Shown: positions 26,964-43,139 of the stretch, piece by piece | How positions within the stretch are numbered: the stretch's first letter is position 1 | Layout: every line of letters starts with the position of its first letter | NCBI RefSeq assembly: GCF_001885075.1 | Contig: NZ_MODU01000004.1 | Span: 868,001 to 932,000 of the forward strand | Length of the DNA: 64,000 nt | Direction of reading: 5' to 3' | Origin: Alteromonas sp. V450 | Lineage (GTDB): Bacteria > Pseudomonadota > Gammaproteobacteria > Enterobacterales > Alteromonadaceae | Made by a program: the position numbers and the translations under genes | Notes under the pieces: model-generated | Told to the model about the DNA's origin: nothing | The model's database searches: none | Seen by the model: the letters and a program-made list of their open reading frames with translations, nothing else

Positions 26964-28118
26964 TTATTCCTCTAACCATTCCCAGTACCCATTATTTAAA
27001 AGTGTAGTTAACGTTTCTAGAAATGCAAAGGAGGGCGCTTCTTCGCAACACGTTGCGTTCAAGATTGACCCTTTTCCAAGAACTTCAAACCATTCTCTGT
27101 CTTCGTCTTGAAAGTTAAACTGTGAACCGTTAACAAACAATGCTTGGGGGAGGCCGCTTTCCCCGCAACTAATGAGTGGTCTTACGCCTGTGGCAGGGAT
27201 AAAACTGATGCCTGCAGCAAATTCATTAGCCACTTGCTCTAACGTAATTTCTGGTTCAAGAGGATATTCAGGGATCCCTTGCTCACTCATCGCCTCAAGC
27301 AAGGCAAGCGTAAAGTCGTCGCTGTTAACGACATCAATTAACTGTTGCTTTAGTGCGCTGACATCGAGGTGATTAACGTGAGCTGGAAATGCTTGGCTTG
27401 CTCGCGAGGGATCGGTATAGCGAACGTTGTTAATGCCACGGTCCAGCATCATGGCTAAACTTTCAGCAAGTTGCAAATTATCTGGGGCTCTGTAACCAAC
27501 AGAATACGTTAAGCTATCTTCAAGTGTTTGTCCTTCGTGTGGCCAACCTGGCGGCACATAGATCACGTCGCCGGCTTCTACCTCAACATCTATAACGGCT
27601 TGAAACCCATCTATTTGCCGCAGCTTCTCATGAGGGAACACTTCGACATACTCTCCCGGCGCACCCACACGCCAGCGTCTCTTGCCTTTACCCTGAATAA
27701 GAAATACGTCATATTGGTCGATGTGAGCACCAACGCCGGCCCCACGTACTGCAAAGCTCACCATCAAGTCGTCAAGCCGCCAATTCGGGATAAAATCGAA
27801 GGGATAAAGGAGCGGTGCTACATCGGGAACATACTTATCCACACCCTGCACGAGCAAAGTCCAACAGCCTTTGCATGCTTTCTCGAAACGCTTAATAGGC
27901 CCCTGAGTAACACTCCAGCGGCCATTAACATTGCTGACAACCCGTGCATCAATATCCTCTTCTTGCGCTAAACCTGCTAAATCATTTTCGTCAATTGGAT
28001 CTTCAAATTGCGAAAAAAAGTTCTTCAATACAACGGGCTTTTGCTGCCAGTATTCTTTTAAAAAAAGTTCGGCATCGAAGGTTTCGACAACATAGCTAGC
28101 AGTGGAATTGTTAGTCAT
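26964..28118 (-). CDS. roxA: JmjC-type cupin oxygenase, ribosomal protein uL16 arginine hydroxylase-like
   Basis: The protein has 384 aa, comparable to E. coli YcfD/RoxA (373 aa). The Fe(II) triad is visible as GAHIDQYDVF (H-x-D) and GWPHEG (distal His). WQQKPVVLKNFF, FDFIPNWRLDDLMVSFA and VPPGWPHEGQTLEDSLTYSVGYRAP match the family. The C-terminal winged-helix region (about 250-384) also fits. It would hydroxylate an Arg of ribosomal protein L16 using 2-oxoglutarate and oxygen. I chose ATG 28118 rather than an in-frame TTG 27 bp upstream because homology starts after it. Confidence 0.88.
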   Translation of the reverse strand: MTNNSTASYVVETFDAELFLKEYWQQKPVVLKNFFSQFEDPIDENDLAGLAQEEDIDARVVSNVNGRWSVTQGPIKRFEKACKGCWTLLVQGVDKYVPDVAPLLYPFDFIPNWRLDDLMVSFAVRGAGVGAHIDQYDVFLIQGKGKRRWRVGAPGEYVEVFPHEKLRQIDGFQAVIDVEVEAGDVIYVPPGWPHEGQTLEDSLTYSVGYRAPDNLQLAESLAMMLDRGINNVRYTDPSRASQAFPAHVNHLDVSALKQQLIDVVNSDDFTLALLEAMSEQGIPEYPLEPEITLEQVANEFAAGISFIPATGVRPLISCGESGLPQALFVNGSQFNFQDEDREWFEVLGKGSILNATCCEEAPSFAFLETLTTLLNNGYWEWLEE

Positions 28119-28218
28119 AAATACTCGAGTTTGCAATAAGGCCAAGATTTCGCGGCATTATGGGACAAACGCCAACTTAATTCCACTTATGCGTTAGATT
28201 CAAAGCGTCCCATCGGTT

Positions 28219-28896
28219 TTAATCAATTATCAGGTCGGGGTCAAATTCGTCGCTAATATCGATATAACAGGGTTCGTATACATAAGCGTTAACTTTTTCG
28301 GCTTTTGTGGTTAACGACGTTAACGAAAACTGGTCCCTAACTATTGAAGAGAGTGCGTTGAAAGTGCTTTCACAGATTGCTATAGAGTTTGCTTTTGTTG
28401 CTTGCTCTAGAAGTGCAGCCCTATTTACACATTCTCCCCAAACATCAAAACCACCATATTTTCTATTTTGAAAACCTGTAGTTACATCACCAAACGATAT
28501 CCCTATGCGGACTGCACAATTTGCTTGTGCAAGGGCTGAGCTATCTTCAACGATTACTTGTGCTAATTGAGCAAAAGATATTGCGTTTCGTAATGCGTTG
28601 CTCAAACAAAAGTCGTGCTTTTTAGTTAACGAACTTTGTTGCCCTACAGGGGGTAAGCTAGTAAGGATGTATTCATCGCCGTTTGTCTTAAAAGGTGATA
28701 AACCAAGACTTTCTGCAACACTATCGAATTGTTGAAACAAGCCCTCTATAGTGTCTACACTTTTTGTCCGACCCAAAGATTTAAATAAGGCGCTGAAACC
28801 GACTAAGTCTGTGAAGACAATGACTACGTCTTTGACACAGGATTTTAAGATAGGTTGTTTTCGCGTTGTTGCACCCGAAAATAGTGGAATATCCAT
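28219..28896 (-). CDS. Stand-alone class III adenylate/guanylate cyclase domain protein
   Basis: The protein has 225 aa and is almost only the catalytic domain. Metal-binding Asp residues sit in VIVFTDLVGFSALF and FKTNGDEYIL. The transition-state Asn/Arg pair is in VWGECVNRAALLEQA. VRIGISFGDVTTGF is also typical. No sensor, HAMP or membrane segment is present, so any regulation must come from partners. Base specificity (ATP or GTP) is not clear. AAAGGAG lies 7-8 nt upstream of the ATG, and the purB terminator separates it from the upstream operon. Confidence 0.85.
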   Translation of the reverse strand: MDIPLFSGATTRKQPILKSCVKDVVIVFTDLVGFSALFKSLGRTKSVDTIEGLFQQFDSVAESLGLSPFKTNGDEYILTSLPPVGQQSSLTKKHDFCLSNALRNAISFAQLAQVIVEDSSALAQANCAVRIGISFGDVTTGFQNRKYGGFDVWGECVNRAALLEQATKANSIAICESTFNALSSIVRDQFSLTSLTTKAEKVNAYVYEPCYIDISDEFDPDLIID

Positions 28897-28918
28897 ATGT
28901 TACATCTCCTTTAAAACA

Positions 28919-28962
28919 AAAAAACGCGGTGAGCTCAACATGAAACTCTTTACCGCGTTTTA
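28919..28962 (-). terminator. Terminator after purB
   Basis: aaaacgcggt (28921-28930) pairs with accgcgtttt (28952-28961) around a 21-nt loop. On the minus strand it ends in a T run just before the cyclase ribosome binding site. Confidence 0.75.
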
Positions 28963-28986
28963 AAGTTTAATAGGAAATGTCTTTTT

Positions 28987-30993
<2,007 letters not shown>

Positions 30994-30994
<1 letters not shown>

Positions 30995-32121
30995 CAGCGA
31001 ATGTAACTCTCAATAATACCGCCGCCAAGGCAAACTTCTTCACTATAGAAAACCGCAGATTGGCCCGGTGTTACCGCTTTTTGCGGTTCGTCAAACATCA
31101 CTTCGATAGTATCGTTTTCAGTTGGCGTGATAGTACAAGGAATATCGGCCTGACGATAGCGAGTCTTAACTACTGCGCGCAGAGGCTCTGTCATTGTTTT
31201 TCTATCTACCCAGTGCAATTGCTTGGCTACCAAGCCTTTAGAGTATAGGCGAGGGTGGTCGGCACCTTGACCCACTATAAGCACGTTGCGAGCAACGTCT
31301 TTATCTACTACATACCAAGGATCATCGCCGTATTTCGCTAAACCACCGATATGTAGACCTTTGCGCTGGCCCAACGTGTGGTACATCAAACCTTCATGCT
31401 GGCCAATTTCTTCGCCCTCAGCGGTTTCAATTACCCCAGGTTGTGCTGGAAGGTAGCGCGCCAAGAAGTCTTTAAATTTGCGCTCACCGATGAAACAAAT
31501 CCCGGTTGAATCTTTTTTGTCGTGTGTAATGAGACCCTGTTCTTCTGCAATTTTGCGAACCAACGGCTTTTCAATATCTCCCACGGGAAAAAGCGTTTTC
31601 GCGACGTGTTCTTCACCTAAGGTGTAAAGAAAGTAGCTCTGGTCTTTGTTGTTATCAAGACCGCGCAGCATTTGCCATTTACCGTCTACTTCTCGGCGGC
31701 GAACATAGTGACCGGTAGCAATATAATCGGCGCCGAGGTCTTCTGCTGCAAATTCAAGAAACGCTTTAAATTTAATTTCCTTATTGCACATGATATCTGG
31801 GTTCGGCGTTCGGCCCGCTTTGTACTCTTCTAGGAAATACTCAAATACATTATCCCAATACTCGGCTGCAAAATTTATGGTGTGCAATTCAATGCCAAGT
31901 TTGTCAGCAACCGCTTGTGCATCTTTTAAATCTTCCGCAGCGGCGCAGTACTCATCGTTATCGTCTTCTTCCCAGTTTTTCATAAAAAGACCTTCAACCT
32001 GATAACCCTGCTGTTGGAGTAGGTAGGCTGAAACAGACGAATCGACACCGCCGGACATTCCGACGATCACTTTTTTGCTGGCGTTAAATTCAATATCACT
32101 CACTACAGATTGCACACTCAT
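30994..32121 (-). CDS. mnmA: tRNA-specific 2-thiouridylase
   Basis: The protein has 375 aa. The N-terminal PP-loop is [25 protein letters not shown]. Further motifs are [26 protein letters not shown] (with the first catalytic Cys) and [14 protein letters not shown] (with the second). The C-terminal beta-barrel ends in [17 protein letters not shown]. It thiolates U34 of Glu, Gln and Lys tRNAs with sulfur from the Tus relay. It is first gene of the mnmA-hflD-purB cluster. Confidence 0.97.
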
Positions 32122-32505
32122 TTGATTAATAAAAAAGAAACCCGACTTGTTAGGTTCGATACCACTTAATAAGTTATTGCATATGCCAAGATGACTAGAA
32201 AGCAGTTACTCAATTAGTGGTTTACAACTCATAAATAGTGATTCAACATCAGCTGAGTTAACGCTAACAAGTAGGCCCCATTTCAAGGTCGCGGATTTTA
32301 CCAGATTCCCAAGGGTAATTCACATTTAATCCTTATCTGTTTAAGTAATTAAATATACACCTATCCGCCGTTGGCTTGGAATCTTCAACATTGCCTACAC
32401 ACAATAAGGCAGAGCAACATTTAGTCACTTAGAAATCCACACTCTCTCGCCGCCAATTACTATGGCCCTGGGAAATAATTTCAAGTGATTATCAACGTAT
32501 TAGCG
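32122..32505. other. Intergenic region between mnmA and rluE
   Basis: 384 bp between the mnmA start (its promoter must lie here) and the 3' end of rluE. No RNA gene, strong hairpin or credible ORF is seen. Confidence 0.5.
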
Positions 32506-33048
32506 TTAGAAAAGTACGTATTTTCCATTATCAATGCCATCAATGGTCCAGCTACCCACGCGGTACCTGATAAGACGGAGGGTAGGGTAGCCGACGTGTG
32601 CCGTCATTCGTCGTACTTGTCTGTTTCTGCCTTCTGTAATGGTAATTTCTACCCAACTGGTAGGAATAGATTGTCTAAAGCGTACCGGCGGATTTCGTGG
32701 CCACACGCTGGGTTCTTTCATGGCCTTTACTTTTGCGGGGCGGGTTATTCCGTCTTTTAACTCAACGCCATCGCGCAGCGCCTGCATTGCGTTTTCGTCC
32801 ATAATACCTTCAACTTGCACCCAATAGGTTTTGCTGGTCTTGGCGCTAGGGTTGGCCAGCTTGTGCTGAAGCTTCCCATCATTAGTGAGTACAAGAAGCC
32901 CTTCTGAATCTCTGTCTAATCGTCCTGCGGCATAGACACCCGTAATGTCTATATAATCTTTGAGCGTTTCTCGGCCGTCTGCGTCGGTAAATTGAGAAAG
33001 AACTTGATAAGGCTTGTTAAAAAGGACCACTTTGGCATTTGATGACAT
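32506..33048 (-). CDS. rluE: 23S rRNA pseudouridine(2457) synthase
   Basis: The protein has 180 aa. It is an RsuA/RluB/E/F type enzyme without an S4 domain: [14 protein letters not shown], the catalytic-Asp motif [27 protein letters not shown] and [27 protein letters not shown]. The start ATG 33048 (MSSNAKVV) fits the family. A longer in-frame start 66 bp upstream is less likely. It stands alone. Confidence 0.93.
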   Translation of the reverse strand: MSSNAKVVLFNKPYQVLSQFTDADGRETLKDYIDITGVYAAGRLDRDSEGLLVLTNDGKLQHKLANPSAKTSKTYWVQVEGIMDENAMQALRDGVELKDGITRPAKVKAMKEPSVWPRNPPVRFRQSIPTSWVEITITEGRNRQVRRMTAHVGYPTLRLIRYRVGSWTIDGIDNGKYVLF

Positions 33049-35780
<2,732 letters not shown>

Positions 35781-35810
35781 TAGCGAACGTCTTATGAAGG
35801 CGCTAGATTG

Positions 35811-35842
35811 AAAAAGCCCGGCATGTTGCTGGGCTTTTTTAT
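35811..35842 (+). terminator. Terminator after icd
   Basis: aaaaagcccggc / gctgggctttttt hairpin with T run, 31 bp past the icd stop. Confidence 0.9.
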
Positions 35843-36138
35843 ATTCATTTTATTTCGTTACACGACATTACAATTTGCATGAAAAAGCAGGAAAACGGGG
35901 CTGCCTGATGTAAGTACGCAGATTGGAAAATAGAAGACGCGAACTGCGTCAGTATGAAAAATGAGTAATATTACGAGCGCGTTTTAGTGATATTTACTCA
36001 AGAGAATAACGGTGTGCAATTCACTACACAGAACACTCAACGCAAAGCAATCTCAACGCTAAGTATATTCTGTCATGACAATGCAATGTAGGTTTTGCCA
36101 CTACAAATGGCATCGCTGCTATTGAGACTTGTTAAAAT
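35843..36138. other. Gap between icd and cspD terminators
   Basis: About 300 bp, AT-rich, without supported genes. The short frames here lack homology-like features. Confidence 0.45.
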
Positions 36139-36168
36139 AAAAAAGAACCCGACAACGATGTCGGGCTC
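36139..36168 (-). terminator. Terminator after the cspD-like gene
   Basis: On the minus strand, agcccgacatcg / gatgtcgggtt-type stem (cccgaca / tgtcggg) followed by ctttttt. Confidence 0.85.
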
Positions 36169-36181
36169 CCAGAATTCTATT

Positions 36182-36400
36182 TTATCTCTCAGGCTCTTCT
36201 TTAAAGCCAATGTTTTCTGCATGAAGACCTTTCGGCCCCTGCTGAACTTCATAGGTTACTTCTTGTCCCGCTTTTAGCGAGCGATAACCTTCCATTTGTA
36301 TCGTCGAGTAATGTGCGAAAATATCTTCTCCGCCATCCTCAGGAACGATAAACCCAAAACCCTTTGCGTTGTTAAACCATTTAACTTTGCCAATCGCCAT
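36182..36400 (-). CDS. cspD: Cold-shock domain protein, CspD-like
   Basis: The protein has 72 aa and a single OB-fold CSD with RNP1 KGFGFIVPEDG and RNP2 DIFAHYSTI. The length and the position divergent to clpS match E. coli cspD, a stationary-phase replication inhibitor, rather than CspA. It starts MAIGKVKWFNN. The role is inferred from similarity and context. Confidence 0.9.
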   Translation of the reverse strand: MAIGKVKWFNNAKGFGFIVPEDGGEDIFAHYSTIQMEGYRSLKAGQEVTYEVQQGPKGLHAENIGFKEEPER

Positions 36401-36609
36401 ACTACGACTTCCTCTTAATCCTTGAACTCACACTAATATGACCCCATTATAGATCCAGGGACACAGTGAAAAGAGTATTGATATTCGCAACACTCAAATG
36501 TCACATATAAACTGTAGATTTTTTAACCATATTATGTCAAGGCTAAAAGCGAATAAATTTAGCCAAAAGTTTGTACACAATTCTGTCATTAAGCACCTAT
36601 TATTAAGTT

Positions 36610-36930
36610 ATGAGTAAAGACAACGCTATTAGTATCGAAAAGGAAAAGTTAAAAGACGCGCAGCGACAGAAACCGCAGCCGCCGCCAATGTATAAAGTGT
36701 TGTTGAATAATGACGACTACACCCCAATGGATTTTGTCATAGAGGTACTAGTAAAGTTTTTCAATATGGACGCTGAGAAAGCCAACCAACTTATGCTGAC
36801 CGTTCATTATGAGGGAAAAGCTGTGTGTGGCATCTATACTGCTGAGATAGCAGAAACCAAAGTGATGCAGGTTAATCAATACGCACGAAAGCATCAGCAT
36901 CCGCTGATGTGCACGATGGAACAGGCATAA
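36610..36930 (+). CDS. clpS: ClpS adaptor protein
   Basis: The protein has 106 aa. The disordered N-terminus is followed by [24 protein letters not shown] (N-degron pocket Asn/Asp), [24 protein letters not shown] and the conserved His in MLTVHYEG. It delivers N-degron substrates to ClpA. clpA starts 24 bp downstream, so the pair is an operon. Confidence 0.97.
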   Translation: MSKDNAISIEKEKLKDAQRQKPQPPPMYKVLLNNDDYTPMDFVIEVLVKFFNMDAEKANQLMLTVHYEGKAVCGIYTAEIAETKVMQVNQYARKHQHPLMCTMEQA

Positions 36931-36954
36931 GGTTTTTTGTAGAGGGCGAGCAAT

Positions 36955-39231
36955 ATGTTAAATAAAGAATTAGAGCAAACGCTAAATAATGCGTTTGTGT
37001 TTGCCAGAGAGCACCGCCATGAATTTATGACGGTAGAGCACTTGCTGTTGGCACTGCTTGACAACTCTGCTGCGCAAGACGCCTTAAACGCGTGTGGTGC
37101 TGATATCGAAGCAATTAAAAGTGAGTTGCTTTCTTTTGTCAAAGATACAACGCCACTGATATTGGACGATCAGTTAAACGAGCGTGAAACGCAGCCCACA
37201 TTGGGCTTTCAACGAGTATTACAGCGCGCCGTTTTCCACGTTCAGTCATCTGGCAAAGATGAAGTAACAGGCGCAAATGTTTTAGTTGCGATATTCAGTG
37301 AGCAAGAGTCACAAGCCGTGTACATCCTGAAAAAGTCTGATGTAACGCGCTTGGACGTGGTTAATTTTATTAGCCACGGTGTGAGCAAAGCGGAAGATGA
37401 CGAACCTGTTAACCCTGAAGTAGGTGAGGAAGCCGGTGACAGTGAGGAGGGCACTTCCGCTCTTAGCAAGTATGCAACAGACTTAAATCGCCACGCTAAA
37501 GACGGAAAAATAGATCCGTTAATTGGTAGAGATTCCGAAGTTGAACGTACGGTACAGATTCTATGTCGGCGTCGAAAAAATAACCCACTGTTAGTGGGAG
37601 AGGCCGGTGTAGGTAAAACAGCAATAGCGGAAGGTCTTGCTTATCGTATCGTTAATAACGATGTTCCCGATGTTATTGCAGAAAGCACTGTGTATTCACT
37701 CGATTTGGGTGGGCTTCTTGCAGGTACTAAATACCGAGGAGATTTCGAAAAGCGCCTTAAAGCGATCTTGAAAGAATTGAGCCGTGATAAGCACGCCATT
37801 TTGTTTATTGATGAAATTCACACCATCATTGGCGCTGGCGCTGCATCAGGTGGTGTAATGGATGCATCTAATCTATTAAAACCAAAACTTTCAAGCGGCG
37901 AGTTGCGCTGTATCGGTTCTACAACCTATCAGGAATATCAGGGTATTTTTGAAAAAGACCGCGCCTTGGCTCGTCGCTTCCAGAAAGTCGACGTTACAGA
38001 GCCTAGCGTGAGCGACACTGCCAAAATTCTCTTAGGTTTAAAAAGTCGCTATGAAGAGCACCACAACGTGCGTTTCACGCAAAAAGCAATTCAAGCAGCA
38101 GCTGAATTGTCAGCGAAATACATTAATGAGCGTCATTTGCCGGATAAGGCGATAGACGTGATGGATGAAGCGGGAGCGAGTCAGCGCCTGCTTCCGCCTT
38201 CAAAGCGCAAGAAGACAATTAACGTAAGCGACATCGAGCATATAATTGCGAAAATGGCGCGTATACCAGAAAAGTCGGTGTCGGCATCAGATAAAGAGGT
38301 ACTTAAGAACCTAGGCCGAAACCTTAAGATGGTGGTGTTTGGCCAAGATAAAGCCATTGAGACGCTTAACGATGCAATTTTGTTGTCGCGTTCAGGGCTT
38401 GGAGCTGAAGCTAAACCAATAGGCAGCTTCTTATTTGCTGGCCCAACGGGTGTCGGTAAAACCGAAGTTACGCAGCAGCTCGCCAAGATCATGGGCGTTG
38501 AACTTGTACGTTTCGATATGTCTGAGTATATGGAGCGTCATGCTGTAAGCCGTCTTATTGGTGCGCCTCCAGGCTATGTGGGTTTCGACCAAGGCGGACT
38601 GTTAACTGACGCTGTCATTAAAAACCCTTATTCGGTCGTACTTTTAGATGAGATTGAGAAGGCACATAGCGATATTTACAATATCCTTTTACAGGTTATG
38701 GATCACGGCACGTTAACCGACAACAACGGGCGTAAAGTAGATTTCAGAAACGTTGTGTTGGTTATGACAACAAACGCCGGTGTTCAGGAGACGGTTCGTA
38801 AGTCAATTGGGTTTAAACAGCAAGATCACAGTCATGACGCGATGTCTGAGATAAACAAAGTGTTTACGCCTGAATTTAGGAACCGTTTGGATGGAATAAT
38901 TTGGTTTAATCATCTTGACCCTGAAATTATTCTTCAGGTCGTTGATAAGTTTATAATCGAGCTTCAGGCTCAACTTGACGTTAAAGGTGTATCGCTTGAA
39001 GTTACCAGTGATGCGAGAGCTTATCTCGCTGAGAAGGGCTATGACAAGGCAATGGGAGCTCGTCCTATGGCACGTTTAATCAAAGACGAGCTTAAAAAGG
39101 AACTTGCTAATGAACTGTTATTCGGTGAATTGTCTAAGGGCGGCAACGTTAAAGTTGACTGTGTTGATGATAAGCTTACCTTTGCATATACGGGTGTAGA
39201 TACAAAGTCAGAAGAGCCAGAAGCAAGTTAA
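36955..39231 (+). CDS. clpA: ClpA, ATP-dependent Clp protease ATP-binding subunit
   Basis: The protein has 758 aa. The N-domain (MLNKELEQTLNNAFVFAREHRHEFMTVEHLLLALL) binds ClpS. AAA+ module 1 has GEAGVGKTAIAEG and Walker B ILFIDEIH; module 2 has GPTGVGKTEVTQQ and VVLLDEIEKAH. The ClpP-docking loop contains IGF. It lacks the long middle domain of ClpB, which confirms ClpA. It unfolds substrates for ClpP, including those with the tmRNA tag. Terminator at 39254. Confidence 0.97.
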   Translation: MLNKELEQTLNNAFVFAREHRHEFMTVEHLLLALLDNSAAQDALNACGADIEAIKSELLSFVKDTTPLILDDQLNERETQPTLGFQRVLQRAVFHVQSSGKDEVTGANVLVAIFSEQESQAVYILKKSDVTRLDVVNFISHGVSKAEDDEPVNPEVGEEAGDSEEGTSALSKYATDLNRHAKDGKIDPLIGRDSEVERTVQILCRRRKNNPLLVGEAGVGKTAIAEGLAYRIVNNDVPDVIAESTVYSLDLGGLLAGTKYRGDFEKRLKAILKELSRDKHAILFIDEIHTIIGAGAASGGVMDASNLLKPKLSSGELRCIGSTTYQEYQGIFEKDRALARRFQKVDVTEPSVSDTAKILLGLKSRYEEHHNVRFTQKAIQAAAELSAKYINERHLPDKAIDVMDEAGASQRLLPPSKRKKTINVSDIEHIIAKMARIPEKSVSASDKEVLKNLGRNLKMVVFGQDKAIETLNDAILLSRSGLGAEAKPIGSFLFAGPTGVGKTEVTQQLAKIMGVELVRFDMSEYMERHAVSRLIGAPPGYVGFDQGGLLTDAVIKNPYSVVLLDEIEKAHSDIYNILLQVMDHGTLTDNNGRKVDFRNVVLVMTTNAGVQETVRKSIGFKQQDHSHDAMSEINKVFTPEFRNRLDGIIWFNHLDPEIILQVVDKFIIELQAQLDVKGVSLEVTSDARAYLAEKGYDKAMGARPMARLIKDELKKELANELLFGELSKGGNVKVDCVDDKLTFAYTGVDTKSEEPEAS

Positions 39232-39253
39232 TGATGTGCAAAGTATAAATGCG

Positions 39254-39287
39254 AAAGGGCTAACACAAATGTTAGCCCTTTTTTTTG
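39254..39287 (+). terminator. Terminator after clpSA
   Basis: aaagggctaacac / atgttagcccttt hairpin with an eight-T run, about 25 bp after the clpA stop. Confidence 0.92.
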
Positions 39288-39313
39288 CGACAGTAAAAAC
39301 CGGTATTAGATAT

Positions 39314-39340
39314 AAAAAAGCCCGGTGAAACCGGGCTTTA
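39314..39340 (-). terminator. Terminator after infA
   Basis: On the minus strand, aaagcccggt / accgggctttttt stem with a T run, 29 bp past the infA stop. Confidence 0.9.
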
Positions 39341-39368
39341 ACCAATGCGTTACCGCTTCAATGGCTCA

Positions 39369-39596
<228 letters not shown>

Positions 39597-39724
39597 TTAC
39601 CTCAGTAATTCAAAAATTTTGCCGCGCAGACCTTACCCAATCTTAAGTTCAGTGTAAAGTATTTAATATAAAAACGATGAAATTAGTCGTTTATAGAGGT
39701 GGAAAACGTGTAAAGACGCCAATT

Positions 39725-40432
39725 TTACTTGCTGCTAATGCGATGCCATTGGTTGTTTACAAACTCTTCAAACGGATAAAAATTGTGTTTGTAGGACATT
39801 TTGTTGCAACCCTCAACGTAATAGCCCAAATAAAGATAAGGAAACGAATGAACTTGCGCTTCTTGTATTTGCTTAAGGATCATCCATGTACCCAATGAAG
39901 CGCTCTCGTAATCAGGGTCGAAAAAGGTGTAAAGCGCGGAAAGTGCGCTAGGCTGTTCTGCGCTATTCAGTACATCAGTTACTGCTACGGCAATAAGCGT
40001 ATCACCGTCATAAGCTTCAAGAAAGTATGTGTCCATCCATTCACATTGGACAAAATTGTCGAATTGTTCTTGTGAAGGAGGATACATGCTTCCATCAGCA
40101 TGCCGTTTAGTGATGTAGCGTTCGTATAACCGAAAATATTCTTGCTTGGCGTTGCTTACAAACTTGACGGTGAAATGCTGATTCTTTTTCAAAACGCGCT
40201 TTTGACTGCGAGAAGGAGTAAATTCGTTAACTAAAAGGCGAACAGACTGGCACGCTTTACAGGATGGGCAATGTGGCCGATAAATTTGATCACCGCTTCG
40301 CCTAAACCCTGCTTGGATAAGTTGCGCATAGCGTTGGGCTTGAAGCGTTTGTGTATCTGCATAAACAAGCAGTTGTTCTTGTTCATCAGCTAGATAGCTA
40401 CATGAAAATGATTGCGTTATGCCAAACTTCAT
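39725..40432 (-). CDS. bpt: Aspartate/glutamate leucyltransferase
   Basis: The protein has 235 aa. N-terminal ATE-type Cys motif CPSCKACQSVRL with RPHCP before it, and C-terminal YLYLGYYVEGCNKMSYK typical of Bpt. It attaches Leu from Leu-tRNA to N-terminal Asp/Glu, making N-degrons read by ClpS. I place the start at ATG 40432, where ATGA overlaps the aat stop. A start 24 bp upstream is possible but would lie inside aat. Confidence 0.93.
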   Translation of the reverse strand: MKFGITQSFSCSYLADEQEQLLVYADTQTLQAQRYAQLIQAGFRRSGDQIYRPHCPSCKACQSVRLLVNEFTPSRSQKRVLKKNQHFTVKFVSNAKQEYFRLYERYITKRHADGSMYPPSQEQFDNFVQCEWMDTYFLEAYDGDTLIAVAVTDVLNSAEQPSALSALYTFFDPDYESASLGTWMILKQIQEAQVHSFPYLYLGYYVEGCNKMSYKHNFYPFEEFVNNQWHRISSK

Positions 40433-41175
40433 GGTGTCAACGTCGTTGCTTGCCAACGTCCTACATAATCTGGTGTTAAATTTCCACTACTATCAAGAGT
40501 GTGGTTGTTACTTTCGAGTTTTTCAATAAATTTTCGCCGTGTAAGGGTTATAGCCCCCAACGATTCAAGATGCTCGGTTGGCATTTGACAATCGACAAAG
40601 GCCATATTGTGAAATCGCATGTGCTCGATGAGATAGTACATGGCAAGCTTCGATGTATTATTGCGTTTGTGGAACATTGACTCGCCGCAAAAAACACGCC
40701 CTATACCAACGCCATATAGTCCGCCAACGACCGTTTCACCTTCCCAAACTTCAACAGAATGCGCTAGACCAACAGCATGTAGCTGTTTGTAGGCGTTCAC
40801 CATATCGCTGGTTATCCACGTTTCGTTTGATACAGCGCCACCGTTTAGCGATTTTCTGGGTATCGACGCACATGCTTCAATTATTTCATCAAAGTTTGTA
40901 TTCAGTGTAACGCGGTATTTATTCTGCCTCACAAGTTTTCTTAGGCTTGTACTTGCGATGAAACCATCGAGTTCAATTATCGCTCTGGGATCTGGTGACC
41001 ACCAGAGGAGGGGATCTCCTTCGCTAAACCAAGGAAATATTCCTTTCGAATAAGCGAGTAATAACCGCGAAGGACTCAAATCCGCACCAAACGCAAGTAA
41101 TCCATTTGGTTCGTCGAGTGCTTGCTCTACAGGAGGGAAAGGCGTGACGCTTTCAAGATATGGTAACGCAATCAT
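40429..41175 (-). CDS. aat: Leucyl/phenylalanyl-tRNA-protein transferase
   Basis: The protein has 248 aa. FPPVEQALDEPNGLLAFGADLSPSRLLLAYSKGIFPWFSEGDPLLWWSPDPRAI and GGLYGVGIGRVFCGESMFHKRNNTSKLA are diagnostic. It attaches Leu/Phe to N-terminal Lys/Arg. The start at ATG 41175 (MIALPYLE) agrees with the family. It is coupled to bpt by a 4-bp overlap. Confidence 0.96.
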   Translation of the reverse strand: MIALPYLESVTPFPPVEQALDEPNGLLAFGADLSPSRLLLAYSKGIFPWFSEGDPLLWWSPDPRAIIELDGFIASTSLRKLVRQNKYRVTLNTNFDEIIEACASIPRKSLNGGAVSNETWITSDMVNAYKQLHAVGLAHSVEVWEGETVVGGLYGVGIGRVFCGESMFHKRNNTSKLAMYYLIEHMRFHNMAFVDCQMPTEHLESLGAITLTRRKFIEKLESNNHTLDSSGNLTPDYVGRWQATTLTP

Positions 41176-41248
41176 ATGACAAGTATCCCGATGACAAATG
41201 CACAGACCATTGCCGCACATTCGCCATCAGGACCGCTTTTTAACTTAA

Positions 41249-42607
<1,359 letters not shown>

Positions 42608-43057
42608 ATGGCTCAATCTGTTATGGCAATGTTGAAAGATGGTCAACAGTATTTAAAAACGTGGCCGGTTAGAAAAGAGCTATACGCTTACTTTCCTGAG
42701 TGCCGTGTTGTTTCGGCCACAAAGTTTGCTATAAAAACCATGCCCCCAGTGGCCATTGCATCGTGCATTCTGCTTCTTCAAAATCTCGGAACGAGCTATT
42801 TACCTCAAACATTAGCAATGGGCGCATTTTTCTTAAGTATTCCAATACAAGGGCTCTTGTGGCTTGGGCATAGGTCAGAACAACCGCTTCCTCCCCAACT
42901 GAAAAGCTGGTACCAAGATATCCATGCCAAAATGCGTGATCACGGGTGTAATTTAGCTTCAGCAAAAGCAAAACCAAGATACCGGGAACTGGCGCAACTG
43001 CTAAAAACAGCATTTAATGACTTAGATAACGCGCTAACCAAGCATTGGTTCAACTAG
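42608..43057 (+). CDS. yfbV: YfbV/UPF0208 (DUF412) membrane protein
   Basis: The protein has 149 aa. KDGQQYLKTWPVRKELYAYFPECRVV is the family start. Two membrane helices follow (about 47-95). HRSEQPLPPQLKSWYQDIH and PRYRELAQLLKTAFNDLD close the domain. In E. coli YfbV limits chromosome macrodomain interactions with MatP. AGAGG lies 8 nt upstream of the ATG. Confidence 0.9.
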   Translation: MAQSVMAMLKDGQQYLKTWPVRKELYAYFPECRVVSATKFAIKTMPPVAIASCILLLQNLGTSYLPQTLAMGAFFLSIPIQGLLWLGHRSEQPLPPQLKSWYQDIHAKMRDHGCNLASAKAKPRYRELAQLLKTAFNDLDNALTKHWFN

Positions 43058-43139
43058 GGGCACAATGTTTAAGATATTTAGATTGTTTACATTTATGTTG
43101 TCTAAATAGCATGTTCGCACTGGCTTCACCGCAGCTTGT

